Shown in pieces: positions 8,734 through 18,863 of a stretch of 64,000 nucleotides of DNA. This DNA is from Arthrobacter sp. cf158 (GTDB lineage Bacteria > Actinomycetota > Actinomycetes > Actinomycetales > Micrococcaceae). The position numbers and the translations under genes are program-made. The stretch covers positions 1 through 64,000 of the forward strand of contig NZ_FNNR01000006.1 of the NCBI RefSeq assembly GCF_900106835.1, in the 5' to 3' direction. Below the pieces are notes generated by a model. The model had not been told where the DNA came from. It made no database searches and was given only the letters and a program-made list of their open reading frames with translations. How positions within the stretch are numbered: the stretch's first letter is position 1; every line of letters begins with the position of its first letter.

Positions 8734-9369
8734 TTACCTTCCGAGTATGAGGCTCATGGCCTCGGCGCGGGTGGCCGGGTCATGGAGTTGACCGCGCACC
8801 GCGCTGGTGACGGTCTTCGCGCCGGGCTTGCGGATGCCGCGCATTGACATACACATGTGTTCACATTCGACGACGACTATCGCCCCGCGTGGGTTGAGGT
8901 GCTTCACGAGCGCCTCCACGATCTGGGTGGTGAGGCGTTCCTGCACCTGAGGGCGTCGCGCATAGATGTCCACCAGCCTGGCAAGCTTGCTTAGGCCGGT
9001 CACCTTGCCGTCATGCGACGGAATATAACCAACATGCGCGACGCCGTGGAACGGCACCAAGTGATGCTCGCACGTGGAGTAGAAGGGGATGTCCTTCACC
9101 AGGACAAGCTCTTCATGGTCAAGGTCGAACGTGGTGGACAGGACATCCGCAGGGTGCTGGTGCAGCCCTGCAAACACCTCGGCATAAGCCTTGGCTACGC
9201 GCTTGGGCGTGTCCTGGAGCCCACCACGGTCGGGATCTTCACCTATTGCCAGGAGAATCTCGCGGACAGCCGCTTCAATACGCGGGCGGTCAACTTTGTG
9301 GCCGTGCTTGGAGCCCGCGGCGGAACCGTGGGCGGCGGCGAGGTCGTCGTCGTCGTCGAAATGAGTCAC
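8734..9369 (-). CDS. folE: GTP cyclohydrolase I
   Basis: Converts GTP to 7,8-dihydroneopterin triphosphate, the first step of folate synthesis. Zinc ligands are in [20 protein letters not shown] (Cys, His) and the C-terminal [12 protein letters not shown] (Cys). The typical N-terminal [22 protein letters not shown] is present. I chose GTG 9369 (211 aa), 10 bp after the ftsH stop; an open frame continues into ftsH to 9459, but the extension is not family-like. The start is preceded by an unusual run of Asp codons (DDDDD at residues 4-8). Confidence 0.93.
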   Translation of the reverse strand: MTHFDDDDDLAAAHGSAAGSKHGHKVDRPRIEAAVREILLAIGEDPDRGGLQDTPKRVAKAYAEVFAGLHQHPADVLSTTFDLDHEELVLVKDIPFYSTCEHHLVPFHGVAHVGYIPSHDGKVTGLSKLARLVDIYARRPQVQERLTTQIVEALVKHLNPRGAIVVVECEHMCMSMRGIRKPGAKTVTSAVRGQLHDPATRAEAMSLILGR

Positions 9370-9379
9370 AGCAGAAAGC

Positions 9380-11449
9380 TTAGCCGTGATGCGGGTGGTC
9401 GTTGCCGCCGTCGGGATGCGGGGCCTGGAACGAATCCTGGCTGCTGACTCCTTGGGCATGCGGTGCGACGACGTCCAGCGGCTCGTCCAGACGCGCCTTC
9501 TTGGCTTCTTCCTGGGCTTCGCGTTCAGCCTTCTCAGCGCGGCTTTCCACCGGTGGAATCGACTGGACCGGACGGGACTCCTTGGACAGCCAGATTTCGC
9601 GGAAATCGCGCTTCCGGATGTCGTGGAAGATCTCGGCGATCTCGGCCTGGTTCAGGGTTTCCCGCTCAAGCAGTTCCAATGCCAAGCGGTCCAGGACATC
9701 GCGGTTCTCCGTGAGGATGGCATAAGCCTCATCGTGCGCCTGATCGATCAGGCGACGAACTTCCTCGTCCACGACGTACGCGATCTGGTCCGAGAAGTTG
9801 CGCTCCTGTGCAGCGTCGCGGCCGAGGAACGGTTCGCCGCCACCCTGGCCCAGCTTCACGGCGCCAACGCGTTCGCTCATGCCGTACTGCGTAACCATCT
9901 TCCGGGCCGTGGAGGTGGCCTTTTCGATGTCATTTGAGGCACCGGTGGAGGGGTCGTGGAAAACGATCTCCTCGGCAACACGGCCACCCATGGCGTAGGC
10001 CATCTGGTCCAGGAGTTCGTTGCGGGTCACCGAGTACTTGTCGTCCTCGGGAATCACCATGGTGTAGCCAAGGGCACGGCCACGGGGAAGGATGGTGATC
10101 TTGGTGACCGGAGCGGAGTTGCGCAAGGCAGCGGCAACCAGCGCGTGGCCGCCTTCGTGGTACGCGGTGATCTTGCGTTCAAGTTCCTTCATCACGCGGC
10201 TGCGCTTCTGCGGGCCGGCCATGACGCGGTCGATTGCCTCGTCCAGCGCGCGATCGTCAATCAGGTTGGCGTTGGAACGCGCCGTCAGCAATGCGGCTTC
10301 GTTGAGCACGTTGGCCAGGTCAGCACCGGTGTAACCGGGAGTCTTCTTGGCCACGGCTTTAAGGTCGATGCCTTGCGCCATGGGCTTGCCCTTGGCGTGA
10401 ACGTTAAGGATCTGTTCGCGGCCGATCATGTCCGGGGCTTCCACGGTGATCTGGCGGTCGAAGCGGCCCGGGCGCAGCAAAGCGGGGTCCAGGACGTCCG
10501 GACGGTTGGTAGCCGCGATGAGGATGACGTTGGTCTTGACGTCGAAGCCGTCCATCTCCACGAGGAGCTGGTTCAGGGTCTGCTCACGCTCGTCATTACC
10601 GCCACCGATGCCGGCGCCACGGTGACGACCGACAGCGTCGATTTCATCAACGAAGATGATGGCGGGGGAACTTGCCTTGGCCTGCTCGAAGAGGTCGCGG
10701 ACACGGGAAGCACCAACACCGACGAACATCTCAACGAAGTCCGAGCCGGAGATGGAGAAGAAGGGAACGCCGGCCTCGCCGGCAACAGCACGGGCCAGCA
10801 GCGTCTTACCAGTGCCCGGAGGGCCGTACAGCAGCACACCCTTGGGGATCTTGGCGCCAACGGCCTGGAACTTTGCGGGTTCCTGGAGGAACTCTTTGAT
10901 TTCCTGGAGCTCCTCAACGGCCTCGTCAGCACCGGCGACGTCGGAGAAGGTCACCTGCGGCATGTCCTTGTTGACCAGCTTGGCCTTGGACTTGCCGAAC
11001 TGCATCACCTTGGAGCCGCCGCCCTGCATGCGGGAAAGAAGGAACCAGAACAGCACACCAAGCAGCAGCACCGGGATGAGCAGCGAGAACAAGCCGGAGA
11101 ACCAGTTGTTCTCGATCGGCTGGTCCGTGAAGCCCTTGTCCGGGTTGGCGTTGGTAACAGCCTTCACAACATCAGGACCGCGATCCGTGACGTAGAAGAA
11201 CTGGACGTTCTTGCCCTTGTCCTGGCCATCCAGGTTCAGGTTGTCCTTGAGCACCAGGTCAACGCGGTTCTCGGCGTCGAAGATCTTGGCCTGCTCAACC
11301 TTCCCGCTCTGGGAAAGGAGCTCCAGGCCTTCCTTGGTGTCAATGCGCGTGGAACCGCCCGGAGCCAGTGTTGCGAATGCCACCAGGAGCAAGCCAACGA
11401 CGACAACAATCCAGATGCCCGGGCCCTTGAAGAAACTCTTAGCTTTCAT
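9380..11449 (-). CDS. ftsH: ATP-dependent zinc metalloprotease FtsH
   Basis: Membrane-anchored AAA+ protease that extracts and degrades misassembled membrane proteins and short-lived regulators. Two TM helices (about 11-30 and 115-137) flank an extracytoplasmic domain. The AAA module has Walker A GPPGTGKT, Walker [13 protein letters not shown] and the second region of homology ending [18 protein letters not shown]. The peptidase site is HEGGH, followed by the family segment [11 protein letters not shown]. The C-terminus carries a ~70-aa charged and His-rich tail. ATG 11449 gives 689 aa; a longer frame exists upstream. The tilS-hpt-ftsH order is conserved, but here a lipoprotein gene intervenes. 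Confidence 0.97.
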   Translation of the reverse strand: MKAKSFFKGPGIWIVVVVGLLLVAFATLAPGGSTRIDTKEGLELLSQSGKVEQAKIFDAENRVDLVLKDNLNLDGQDKGKNVQFFYVTDRGPDVVKAVTNANPDKGFTDQPIENNWFSGLFSLLIPVLLLGVLFWFLLSRMQGGGSKVMQFGKSKAKLVNKDMPQVTFSDVAGADEAVEELQEIKEFLQEPAKFQAVGAKIPKGVLLYGPPGTGKTLLARAVAGEAGVPFFSISGSDFVEMFVGVGASRVRDLFEQAKASSPAIIFVDEIDAVGRHRGAGIGGGNDEREQTLNQLLVEMDGFDVKTNVILIAATNRPDVLDPALLRPGRFDRQITVEAPDMIGREQILNVHAKGKPMAQGIDLKAVAKKTPGYTGADLANVLNEAALLTARSNANLIDDRALDEAIDRVMAGPQKRSRVMKELERKITAYHEGGHALVAAALRNSAPVTKITILPRGRALGYTMVIPEDDKYSVTRNELLDQMAYAMGGRVAEEIVFHDPSTGASNDIEKATSTARKMVTQYGMSERVGAVKLGQGGGEPFLGRDAAQERNFSDQIAYVVDEEVRRLIDQAHDEAYAILTENRDVLDRLALELLERETLNQAEIAEIFHDIRKRDFREIWLSKESRPVQSIPPVESRAEKAEREAQEEAKKARLDEPLDVVAPHAQGVSSQDSFQAPHPDGGNDHPHHG

Positions 11450-11646
11450 CTGATCGGGGTTTTGCCCCGTCCCTCCTGGTAGTGCTGCAAGGCGCAACTT
11501 CTGCGCGCGAGTGGTGCTGCTTCAGTTTCAAGCTATACACCGTTCCCAGTAATTCACGCATCGGAAAGTCCAAAAGTTCCCTCTGGGCGTACACAGGATA
11601 CTCGCGTCCGACGCATCGGGACAGGCTTTTTTACTCTGGCGATGAG

Positions 11647-12483
11647 TCAGGCCGCGGCCACCGGGAGCACCAGCAGATAACCCGTGGGAAGATCCGTGCT
11701 CCAACGCCGGGGTTCGCGGACCACGAACTGCGTGGCCAACTGCTCCGGGGTGAGCAGGCTGTTCGGCTCGGGCGACGGGCCCCATTGTCCGCTGCCGTGC
11801 GGGTATAGCGGATCCAGCACATGGACACCGGTCACGTGGAACTCCGGGAACCGGGCAGGATCACCTACGGACTCGAATCCGCTCATCACCCATGCGTGGC
11901 GACCACTCCACATGACGAGCCCCACCGGCCGGCCGGTCTCTGCAATTGCCCGGGCCGCGGTCTGCAGTGTGTCCTCATAGTTGGCGATGCTGACCACCGT
12001 GTACGGACCCATCCCCACCTCGGTCAGAACCTGGGCCCAACCCCGCGGATTGGCCCCGTTGAACGCGTTGGAGGACCTCGCCCGGGCCATCTCCCACAGT
12101 TCGCCCTGCTGCGCCGCACCGGCCCAGGATGCTCCACGCGTGCCGTCAGTAAGGTTGTGCGCCATCTGGATGCTGGCCGCAACGCACCAGTCAAAGGTGT
12201 ACTGCGGCACGAAGTCGCCCTCTTGGTAGAGGTTGAGGGCGAAGGCCTCGGGCGGAGGTGCTGGTGCTGGAGGTGCAGGCGCTGGCGGTACCGCGGTCAC
12301 AGACGGTGGGGGCACGGCGGTTGCCGAGGGTGCTTGGGGAGGGGTGCCTGTTGGCAGGACCGTGGAACCCGCGGCGGATGGACCGGCAGCGGTCTCGTTG
12401 AGATCGGCCACAGGTGTACAGGCCGTGAGGAGGGTTGCCAGGACGGCAAAGCCAGCCAGCAGACGGGCGGGGGCACCGGTCAT
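11647..12483 (-). CDS. Lipoprotein with peptidase C39-like domain
   Basis: A 278-aa exported protein. The signal peptide ends in the lipobox LLTAC (Cys near residue 22), so it should be lipid-anchored on the outer membrane face. A Pro/Ala/Val-rich linker (about 30-80) leads to a cysteine-peptidase-like fold: QYTFDWCVAASIQM (Gln and Cys), GRHAWVMSGF (His) and HVLDPLYP (Asp) match the order of a C39/papain-like catalytic triad. The catalytic assignment is inference from these motifs. The gene lies alone between hpt and ftsH with gaps of about 130 and 197 bp, so it may have its own promoter. Confidence 0.75.
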   Translation of the reverse strand: MTGAPARLLAGFAVLATLLTACTPVADLNETAAGPSAAGSTVLPTGTPPQAPSATAVPPPSVTAVPPAPAPPAPAPPPEAFALNLYQEGDFVPQYTFDWCVAASIQMAHNLTDGTRGASWAGAAQQGELWEMARARSSNAFNGANPRGWAQVLTEVGMGPYTVVSIANYEDTLQTAARAIAETGRPVGLVMWSGRHAWVMSGFESVGDPARFPEFHVTGVHVLDPLYPHGSGQWGPSPEPNSLLTPEQLATQFVVREPRRWSTDLPTGYLLVLPVAAA

Positions 12484-12615
12484 GGTTCAGTTTAGCTCCG
12501 GGCCTGTCCCAGAGCACCCCCTTAAACGCCAACGCCGCACCCGTTCGCGCCCCTGCACCAGAGTCTTCAAGGTGCGGATGGCGGGAAACTGTGCGGCGTA
12601 GAAGCGGAAAGAGGC

Positions 12616-13167
12616 TTACTCGTAGACGTGCGGGGCCAGGGTGCCCACGAAGTCCAGGTTGCGGTACTTCTCTGCGTAATCCAGGCCGTAGCCAACCACG
12701 AACTCGTTGGGGATGTCATAGCCCACGTACTTGACGTCGATTTCCACCTTGGCAGCGGTCGGCTTGCGGAAGGCCGTGCAGATCTCCACGCTGGCCGTAC
12801 CCCGGGATTCCAGGTTGGACTTGAGCCAGGAAAGGGTCAGGCCGGAATCGATGATGTCTTCCACAATGAGAACGTCTTTGCCCATGAGGTCGGTATCGAG
12901 GTCCTTGAGGATCCGGACTACGCCGGAAGACTGGGTACCCGAACCGTAGGACGAGACGGCCATCCAGTCCATGCTCACGTGGCTGTGCAGCGCACGGGCG
13001 AGGTCGGCCATGACCATGACGGCGCCCTTGAGGACGCCGACAACCAAAATGTCGCGGCCCTCGTAGTCCTTGTCGATCTGCGCCGCGAGTTCTGCGATAC
13101 GCGTTTGGATCTGCTCTTTGGTGTAAAGAACGTGCTTGAGATCTGCCTGGACGTCGTTTGAATCCAC
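12616..13167 (-). CDS. hpt: Hypoxanthine phosphoribosyltransferase
   Basis: Salvages hypoxanthine and guanine to IMP and GMP using PRPP. The PRPP-binding motif is [14 protein letters not shown]; the [18 protein letters not shown] loop and [20 protein letters not shown] near the C-terminus complete the family. I chose GTG 13167 (183 aa), with AGGAG six bases upstream; TTG 13170 is three bases further and less well spaced. It is next to tilS, as in many Gram-positives. Confidence 0.95.
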   Translation of the reverse strand: MDSNDVQADLKHVLYTKEQIQTRIAELAAQIDKDYEGRDILVVGVLKGAVMVMADLARALHSHVSMDWMAVSSYGSGTQSSGVVRILKDLDTDLMGKDVLIVEDIIDSGLTLSWLKSNLESRGTASVEICTAFRKPTAAKVEIDVKYVGYDIPNEFVVGYGLDYAEKYRNLDFVGTLAPHVYE

Positions 13168-13198
13168 CAATGGCTCCTGTTTTGATGCTCGGGTGCGG

Positions 13199-14359
13199 CT
13201 ACTGTTGGGACGGTTTCTGATGCCGGAATACTAGCTTCCCACAGCGCGCGGCTTCGCGGGGACCGGCCTGGGGCGAATCACCGGTCTCATTGGCCGCCGA
13301 CGCGGCGTATGAAACCGGCCTCTCCTGCTCCAGATCGCTGAGGGACAAGCGAAACACACTGACGTGCCCCGGAAGCTCCACGGGCCCGGCTGACCCTTGC
13401 CGGCGAAGCAACGCTTCCGCGGCTTGGAGCCGCCCGTAGCCGGGTTGTTGACCCCCGACGTCGGCCGCCGCCTTCGCGATCACGCGGAACCTCAGCGCTG
13501 CCGGAAGCTGACGGACGGCGTCCTCGGGCAGCCATGCATCGCCGCCCTCCCGCCGCACAAGTGAGAGATAGGTCTCGTTGGCCAGCTCCTCAAGGAAATC
13601 CGCATCCTGCTGAAGGATGGCTGCCGTGCGTGCCAGCGACTCTGCAACTCCCGGTCCGAGCTTCGCCTCCAGTACGGGCATGACCTCCACCCGGGTCCTG
13701 GAACGGGCAAAGGCGGGATCTGCATTACTGGGGTCGTGCCAGGGATCAAGCTCCTCCACGTCACAGATTTCCAAAGTCTCTTCGCGGCGAAGTCCCAGGA
13801 AGGGGCGCAGCAGGCGACCACGGGCGGGCCTCATTCCGGCAAGGGAGCGCGTTCCCGAGCCGCGGGCCAGGCCCAGAAGCACCTGCTCAGCTTGGTCGTC
13901 CAGAGTGTGCCCCAGCAAGATCGCGCCACAGCCAAAGTCATCCGCAGCGGAGTCCAACGCGGAATGACGGGCATCCCTGGCAGCGGCCTCGGGGCCAAAA
14001 CCAGTGGCCGCGACCTCCACGGTGCGCACTTCCACAGGAGAGAGCCCAAGCTCGCGGAGAACGGCCGCGGTCCTGTCAGCAACTTCCGAAGATCCGGCCT
14101 GCAGTTGGTGGTCAACCACGACGCCGGCCACGGTCACCGGATGACCGTCCACATGGCCACGCCGGGCAAAGTAGGCGGCGATAGCTGCGAGCGCCAAGGA
14201 ATCCGGCCCGCCGCTGCAGGCGACCAGCACACGTGACGGATAGCCCACCGCGGCCAGGGCGTTCTGCAACTGCTTGCGTGCTTTGCCGACGACCGGGGCC
14301 AAACGCCCTGGCCGGCGTCGGCCCTTGGCTGCAGGAACTCCTGCGGCGGAAGCGGTCAA
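13199..14359 (-). CDS. tilS: tRNA(Ile)-lysidine synthase
   Basis: Adds lysine to C34 of the CAU-anticodon tRNA-Ile, allowing AUA decoding. The PP-loop is present as [19 protein letters not shown] (about residues 48-66), and [20 protein letters not shown] is the family signature. At 386 aa it is a little longer than the short actinobacterial forms, with a C-terminal substrate-recognition part. The TTG start at 14359 overlaps the stop of the preceding protease gene, indicating coupling. Confidence 0.92.
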   Translation of the reverse strand: MTASAAGVPAAKGRRRPGRLAPVVGKARKQLQNALAAVGYPSRVLVACSGGPDSLALAAIAAYFARRGHVDGHPVTVAGVVVDHQLQAGSSEVADRTAAVLRELGLSPVEVRTVEVAATGFGPEAAARDARHSALDSAADDFGCGAILLGHTLDDQAEQVLLGLARGSGTRSLAGMRPARGRLLRPFLGLRREETLEICDVEELDPWHDPSNADPAFARSRTRVEVMPVLEAKLGPGVAESLARTAAILQQDADFLEELANETYLSLVRREGGDAWLPEDAVRQLPAALRFRVIAKAAADVGGQQPGYGRLQAAEALLRRQGSAGPVELPGHVSVFRLSLSDLEQERPVSYAASAANETGDSPQAGPREAARCGKLVFRHQKPSQQ

Positions 14360-15477
14360 AGTCCCATCCGCTCAAGCCACAGCCTGGAGTTATGGATCTC
14401 TTCTTCCGTGGGGAGGTGCCCTGCTGCTTCCCAGACCCTGTTGAAGCCATCCATGCCTGCGACAGCGACAACCTCTCGCACGAACTTGGCGCCGTCCGTG
14501 TACTGGCGCATCTTGGCATCGAGGCCCAGGAGGTTGCGGATGAATTTCTCAACGACGCCGCGATCCTTGCCGCGGTCATTGAAGCGCTGGCGGATGGTCT
14601 TCACGGACGGAACGATGCTGGAGTCAACGGCATCCATCACCACATTTGCATGGCCTTCCAGCAGGCTCATGACGGCCGTGATGTGGGAGAGGGACGCTTT
14701 CTCTTCTGGATTCTGCAGGAGGTCCAGAATGGCGCCGCGGCCCGGGGCTTTTTCAGAGGGGTTGCGGTCGCGCAAGGACTTGGCCACTGCGCCGGCGCGT
14801 TCCACCAAGGAATCCATGTTGCCCAGGAGGTTGCCGCTGAGCTTCTCGATTTCGTCCAGCATGTGGTGCCTGAGCCATGGCGCGGCGGCGAACTGCACGC
14901 GGTGCGTTTGCTCATGCAGGCAGACCCAGAGGCGGAAGTCGTCAGGGTGGACGTTAAGTTCGCGTTCCACGGAGATGATGTTTGGCGCCACGAGCAGGAG
15001 CCGGCCTCCTGGCGGAACGTTGGAGTCCGGAGCCAAGGCAGCAAAGGGATCGTACTGGCCCAGGACCTTACTGGAAAGGAATGCCAGCACTGCACCGAGC
15101 TGGGTGCCGGTGATGGCGCCACTGGCTGCAGCTGCGGCGGGGGTCATGGACACTCCACTGCGGCTGTCCAGCATCTTTTTCAACGCGGGCTGCAGCATCA
15201 CGGAGAAACTCTGCGTATTGGCCTTGGACCAAGAAGCACGGTCCACCACAAGGACGTGGGAATCGCGCAGATCCCGTGCGGCGTCCAAACCCGTGATGTC
15301 GTGCACATGCGGGACGGAGATATCCGCATTGAAGCGCAGGTTCTCCACCGCCTTGCCAATCTCTCCGGCGCTAAGCTCCGGACCGGGAGGGGCAAGCCGG
15401 GCAGCCGTAGAGGCGGCCAGGTCCCAATTGATCAGGGACGGGGCCCCTGCTGACGAATCGCGGGCAGATGACACCAT
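14356..15477 (-). CDS. Zinc-dependent metalloprotease-like protein (DUF2342, F420-associated type)
   Basis: Matches the actinobacterial zincin-like family once named coenzyme F420 biosynthesis-associated. The HExxH motif is LHEQTHRVQF in the middle of the protein, preceded by LLLVAPNIISVERELNVHPDDF. The family length is about 370 aa. The peptidase activity is predicted from the motif only, and the F420 link was made from genome context. The start is uncertain: ATG 15477 is chosen, with ATG 15486 and GTG 15489 as alternatives. It lies between dacB and tilS, the usual place. Confidence 0.85.
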   Translation of the reverse strand: MVSSARDSSAGAPSLINWDLAASTAARLAPPGPELSAGEIGKAVENLRFNADISVPHVHDITGLDAARDLRDSHVLVVDRASWSKANTQSFSVMLQPALKKMLDSRSGVSMTPAAAAASGAITGTQLGAVLAFLSSKVLGQYDPFAALAPDSNVPPGGRLLLVAPNIISVERELNVHPDDFRLWVCLHEQTHRVQFAAAPWLRHHMLDEIEKLSGNLLGNMDSLVERAGAVAKSLRDRNPSEKAPGRGAILDLLQNPEEKASLSHITAVMSLLEGHANVVMDAVDSSIVPSVKTIRQRFNDRGKDRGVVEKFIRNLLGLDAKMRQYTDGAKFVREVVAVAGMDGFNRVWEAAGHLPTEEEIHNSRLWLERMGL

Positions 15478-15537
15478 AAGGACCATCACACCACACGTAA
15501 CCGACAGTGAACCCTTAAGTTCGCTCCACGCTGAGCA

Positions 15538-16986
15538 TCAGCCCCCGCACCCACAGGACGCCAGCACCGACGCTGATCGGTCCATAGCTACCTTGTTCCC
15601 GGCAGCACCCGGATCCAGTCCGTTGCCGATGAACGAGAACACCAGCAGCCTGCCATCGGCATCCACCACGTAACCGCTCAACGCGATCACCGTGTTCAGC
15701 GTCCCTGTCTTGGCGCGAACCAGCCCCGCGCCTTCCGCAGTTCCGGCGTCCACATACCTGTCGTCAAGGGTGCCGGTCAGGCCGGCCACCGGGAAGCCGT
15801 CCAAGGCCGTCCGCAATGCGGGCTCCGGTCCGCTGGTGATGGCACGGACAACCTCGGCAAACTGGCGCGCACTGACCTGGTTCTCCAACGCGAGCCCCGA
15901 AACGTCGGCCAACTGCATCGAATCCGTGGCGATCCCCAACTCCCCCAGCCTTTGCCGCACGGCTGCAGTGGCGCCGTCGTACGTGGCCTCTTGACCGGAG
16001 GCTCCGGCAGTCATCCGCCCCAGCGCCTCGGCGAGGAAGTTGTCCGAGGTCTCCAGCATCAGGTCCACTTGTTCGCTGACCGTGGCGGACTCGGCGGCGG
16101 CCAGCACCTTGGCGGGGAGGCCTTTGCCGCGTTCGACGCCGGGACTCACCGCGACGCCGGCGGCCGCCAACTGATCGGCGAAGGCCTGCGCGGTGGTGAC
16201 GGCGGAATCCTGCGGTCGCGGTCCGGTCAGGACGTTGGCCGAGTAGCGCCCGGAGTTCAGGGCCAGGGAGAACAAGGGAGCGGTTTCACCGGCGGCCACG
16301 TCATCCAGGCTCCACGCCGGGTTGAGGGGTGCACCGGTGAAAAGTGAGTCGTCCACCTGCACAGTGATGGGGCCTTTGACCCCGGCTTGCGCCAAGGCGG
16401 CGGCAGTATCGGCGGCCAAGGAAGCCAAGCCGGCACGGCCCATGACGGCCGCGGGATCGGAGGAGGAGGCACCCAGCAGGACATCCCCTCCGCCAGTCAG
16501 CACCACCGTGGAGGGATTGTCCGAGGCCAGCACCCTGGTGGTGAAGCGTGACTCGGGGCCAAGAGCCTTCAACGAGGCTACGGCGGTGAGCAGCTTCATG
16601 TTTGACGCCGGGATGCGGTTGCCGTTGGCGTCACGGTCAAAAAGGACCTTTCCGGTGGACGCGTCCATCACCACGCCACTGATGCTTCCCGCGCCGTCCG
16701 GCTTCAAGGTGGCATCAAGGAGCCGGGAGACGTCGGCAGCCACCGGGATGGGAGCGTCATTGGACAGTGGAAGCACGCCGCTGGCATCGGACAGCCGAGC
16801 CGGCTCTTGTTGCCAGGAGGGAACCGATGGTGCGGGCTTGGGCGCAGTGAGCAGCCCCGGAACCATCCCCGCCGTCACCACGGCAGCGACGCAGAGCAGG
16901 ACCACGGCCAACAGCGCCGGCCATTTCAGACGCCCCCACGCCACGGATAACCCTGAGCGGGCATCCCCTTTTTTAATGCCCTTCAT
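15538..16986 (-). CDS. dacB: D-alanyl-D-alanine carboxypeptidase/endopeptidase (PBP4 family)
   Basis: Class C penicillin-binding protein that trims and cuts peptidoglycan cross-links outside the membrane. The three active-site motifs are visible: SNMK (SxxK, about residue 130), SDN in ETSDNFLAEALG (SxN) and KTGTLN (KTG). A hydrophobic helix at about 23-45 follows a basic N-terminus and acts as signal or anchor. At 482 aa it has the PBP4 inserted domain. It is the first gene of the leftward operon, and the promoter should lie in 16987-17195. Confidence 0.93.
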   Translation of the reverse strand: MKGIKKGDARSGLSVAWGRLKWPALLAVVLLCVAAVVTAGMVPGLLTAPKPAPSVPSWQQEPARLSDASGVLPLSNDAPIPVAADVSRLLDATLKPDGAGSISGVVMDASTGKVLFDRDANGNRIPASNMKLLTAVASLKALGPESRFTTRVLASDNPSTVVLTGGGDVLLGASSSDPAAVMGRAGLASLAADTAAALAQAGVKGPITVQVDDSLFTGAPLNPAWSLDDVAAGETAPLFSLALNSGRYSANVLTGPRPQDSAVTTAQAFADQLAAAGVAVSPGVERGKGLPAKVLAAAESATVSEQVDLMLETSDNFLAEALGRMTAGASGQEATYDGATAAVRQRLGELGIATDSMQLADVSGLALENQVSARQFAEVVRAITSGPEPALRTALDGFPVAGLTGTLDDRYVDAGTAEGAGLVRAKTGTLNTVIALSGYVVDADGRLLVFSFIGNGLDPGAAGNKVAMDRSASVLASCGCGG

Positions 16987-17195
16987 GGAAGTTGCTTGGT
17001 CCTGTCAGTCCTGAAATGTCCCCGCCGGTTCAAGAAACCCGGGCCTCTCGCTATATCCTCAATAGTAGTCGGCGGCACCGGCTGTAATTTTGCCTGCCGC
17101 CAGCCCCGGGCTGAGCAGCCTGCCTGAGGCACCGTCACCCGTGACGGCCGCTTCGGCGGAGCGACGCCCCACCCACACCCGTCAAGGAGCATTCC

Positions 17196-17684
17196 ATGAA
17201 GCACGACGTGACCATCGAGATCCCCAAGGGATCGCGCGTCAAGTACGAAGTTGACCACGAAACCGGCCGTGTCCGCCTGGACCGCGTCCTGTTCACCTCC
17301 ATGCAGTACCCCACGCACTACGGTTTCTTCGAGAACACCCTGGGCGAAGACGGCGACCCGCTGGACGCACTGGTGCTCCTGCAGGACTTCGATCTGCACC
17401 CGGGCGTCATCGTTGAATCCCGCCCCATCGGCGTTTTCAACATGACCGACGACGGCGGCGGAGATGCCAAGGTCCTCTGCGTCCCCGTTGACGCACGTTT
17501 CGACCACATCCAGGAAGTCAGCGACGTCAGCGAGTTCCTGATCAAGGAAATCGAGCACTTCTTCACGCGCTACAAGGACCTTGAGCCCGGCAAATGGGTC
17601 AAGGCCGAGGGCTGGGGCGACCGCGCCGCTGCCGAAGCCGAGTTGGAAGCATCCATCAAGCGCTACGTTCCGGCAGCGCACTAA
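17196..17684 (+). CDS. ppa: Inorganic pyrophosphatase
   Basis: Family I soluble pyrophosphatase, hydrolysing PPi to phosphate. At 162 aa it fits the bacterial hexameric form. Motifs: [37 protein letters not shown] with the metal-binding Asp cluster (DGDPLD), and the catalytic K..R..Y pattern. AAGGAG precedes ATG 17196. Divergent from dacB and followed by a strong hairpin terminator. Confidence 0.96.
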   Translation: MKHDVTIEIPKGSRVKYEVDHETGRVRLDRVLFTSMQYPTHYGFFENTLGEDGDPLDALVLLQDFDLHPGVIVESRPIGVFNMTDDGGGDAKVLCVPVDARFDHIQEVSDVSEFLIKEIEHFFTRYKDLEPGKWVKAEGWGDRAAAEAELEASIKRYVPAAH

Positions 17685-17723
17685 GCGCCGCTTTTTAGGG
17701 TCGCGCCCAGCGCCTGACCCGCC

Positions 17724-17770
17724 CGACGGCGGCTGGTACGGTTCCCTGCGAACTGCACCAGCCGCCGTCG
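17724..17770 (+). terminator. Rho-independent terminator after ppa
   Basis: A perfect 14-bp stem: CGACGGCGGCTGGT (17724-17737) pairs with ACCAGCCGCCGTCG (17757-17770) across a 19-nt loop, followed by TTCTTT. It lies 40 bp after the ppa stop. The stem base shares GCCGCCGTCG with the hairpins at 39976 and 52325. Confidence 0.85.
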
Positions 17771-17882
17771 TTCTTTAACTGATGGTTTTTGTGCACATGG
17801 GCATGTCTCCCCATCGCGGCAGCTTGCAGGTCCGCCTAGGCTGGGACGAGACTTTTCGACGCTTGCACACAGGGGGTTCCAC

Positions 17883-18863
17883 ATGGCTGGGTTCTACGGC
17901 GCAGACATCGCGCAGCTTCGCAGTCTTGCCGGAGTGATGGGCAAGGCTGCGGATGCCATCAATTTGGAGAGCGCGCAGTTATCCAACGCCATTAATTCCA
18001 CGACGGCGTGGCAGGGCAGGGACGCCACCGTGTTCAAGGGCGACTGGAATTCCCAGCACCGGCAAAGCCTGGTGAAGGCCGCCACCATGCTGCGCGAGAA
18101 CGCGAGCCAGCTGAAGAAGCACGCCAACCAGCAGGAGTTCGCCAGCCACAACGATGGCTCGGGCACGTCAGTGGGTGTCCTCAAGGACGTCTACGACACC
18201 GCAATGGGTGTAAAGGGGCTGGCCGCGCCGCTGTGGACGGCTTACAAGTACCTCAAGCTCGGCAACGCGGAATGGGTGAAAACCCGCGAGGTCCTCACCA
18301 ATTGGCGCGCTGGCGGAACTGTGGTCCGGGATGCTATGACCGCGCTGCGCAACGGCGAAAAGGTCACGGACGTCCTCACTGACCTCAAGGCCAACATTCC
18401 GTACAGCCAGGCGTTCCAGGATGCCAGCAAGTTCTCCAAGGGCCTCCGCGTGGCCGGGGCCCTTGCAGCACCCCTCAACATCGTGGGTGGCATCAGCGAC
18501 ATGATCAACCCGGAGCACGACGGCTGGCGCGGGACTGGTGACCGCGTCGCCGGTGGCCTGTCCGTGGTTGGCGGTGTTGGCAGCATCATGCTCATGACGG
18601 CCGGCGGCGCCGCACTGCTGGGACCCATCGGCGCACCCATCGTGATCGGTGCAGGCATCGTGGCCGGCGCCTGGGCACTGGGCAACCTGGTGGCCGACAA
18701 CTGGGATTCCATCAGCAACTTTGCCCGAAACCCGGGCAGCTACATTGCCGATGGCGCCAAGGAAGTGGCGGGCTTCGCCAAGGATGTAGGCAGTAAGGTT
18801 GCAGACGGGGTCAGTGACGCCGCCAAGTCAGTCGGAAACTTTGTCGGAGGGATATTCGGATGA
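17883..18863 (+). CDS. WXG100-like protein with glycine-rich hydrophobic C-terminal part
   Basis: A 326-aa protein. The N-terminal ~100 residues look like a WXG100 helical hairpin: a helix, the turn motif AWQGRDA (W43-x-G45), then a second charged helix ending QLKKHANQQEF. The middle is helical and soluble; about residues 220-268 are a Gly/Ala-rich hydrophobic stretch able to enter a membrane; the last 50 residues are an amphipathic Ala/Gly/Asp repeat. Family knowledge suggests type VII (ESX) export; no ESX core genes are in the window. GGGGG precedes ATG 17883, and the stop overlaps the next start (ATGA). Confidence 0.65.
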   Translation: MAGFYGADIAQLRSLAGVMGKAADAINLESAQLSNAINSTTAWQGRDATVFKGDWNSQHRQSLVKAATMLRENASQLKKHANQQEFASHNDGSGTSVGVLKDVYDTAMGVKGLAAPLWTAYKYLKLGNAEWVKTREVLTNWRAGGTVVRDAMTALRNGEKVTDVLTDLKANIPYSQAFQDASKFSKGLRVAGALAAPLNIVGGISDMINPEHDGWRGTGDRVAGGLSVVGGVGSIMLMTAGGAALLGPIGAPIVIGAGIVAGAWALGNLVADNWDSISNFARNPGSYIADGAKEVAGFAKDVGSKVADGVSDAAKSVGNFVGGIFG

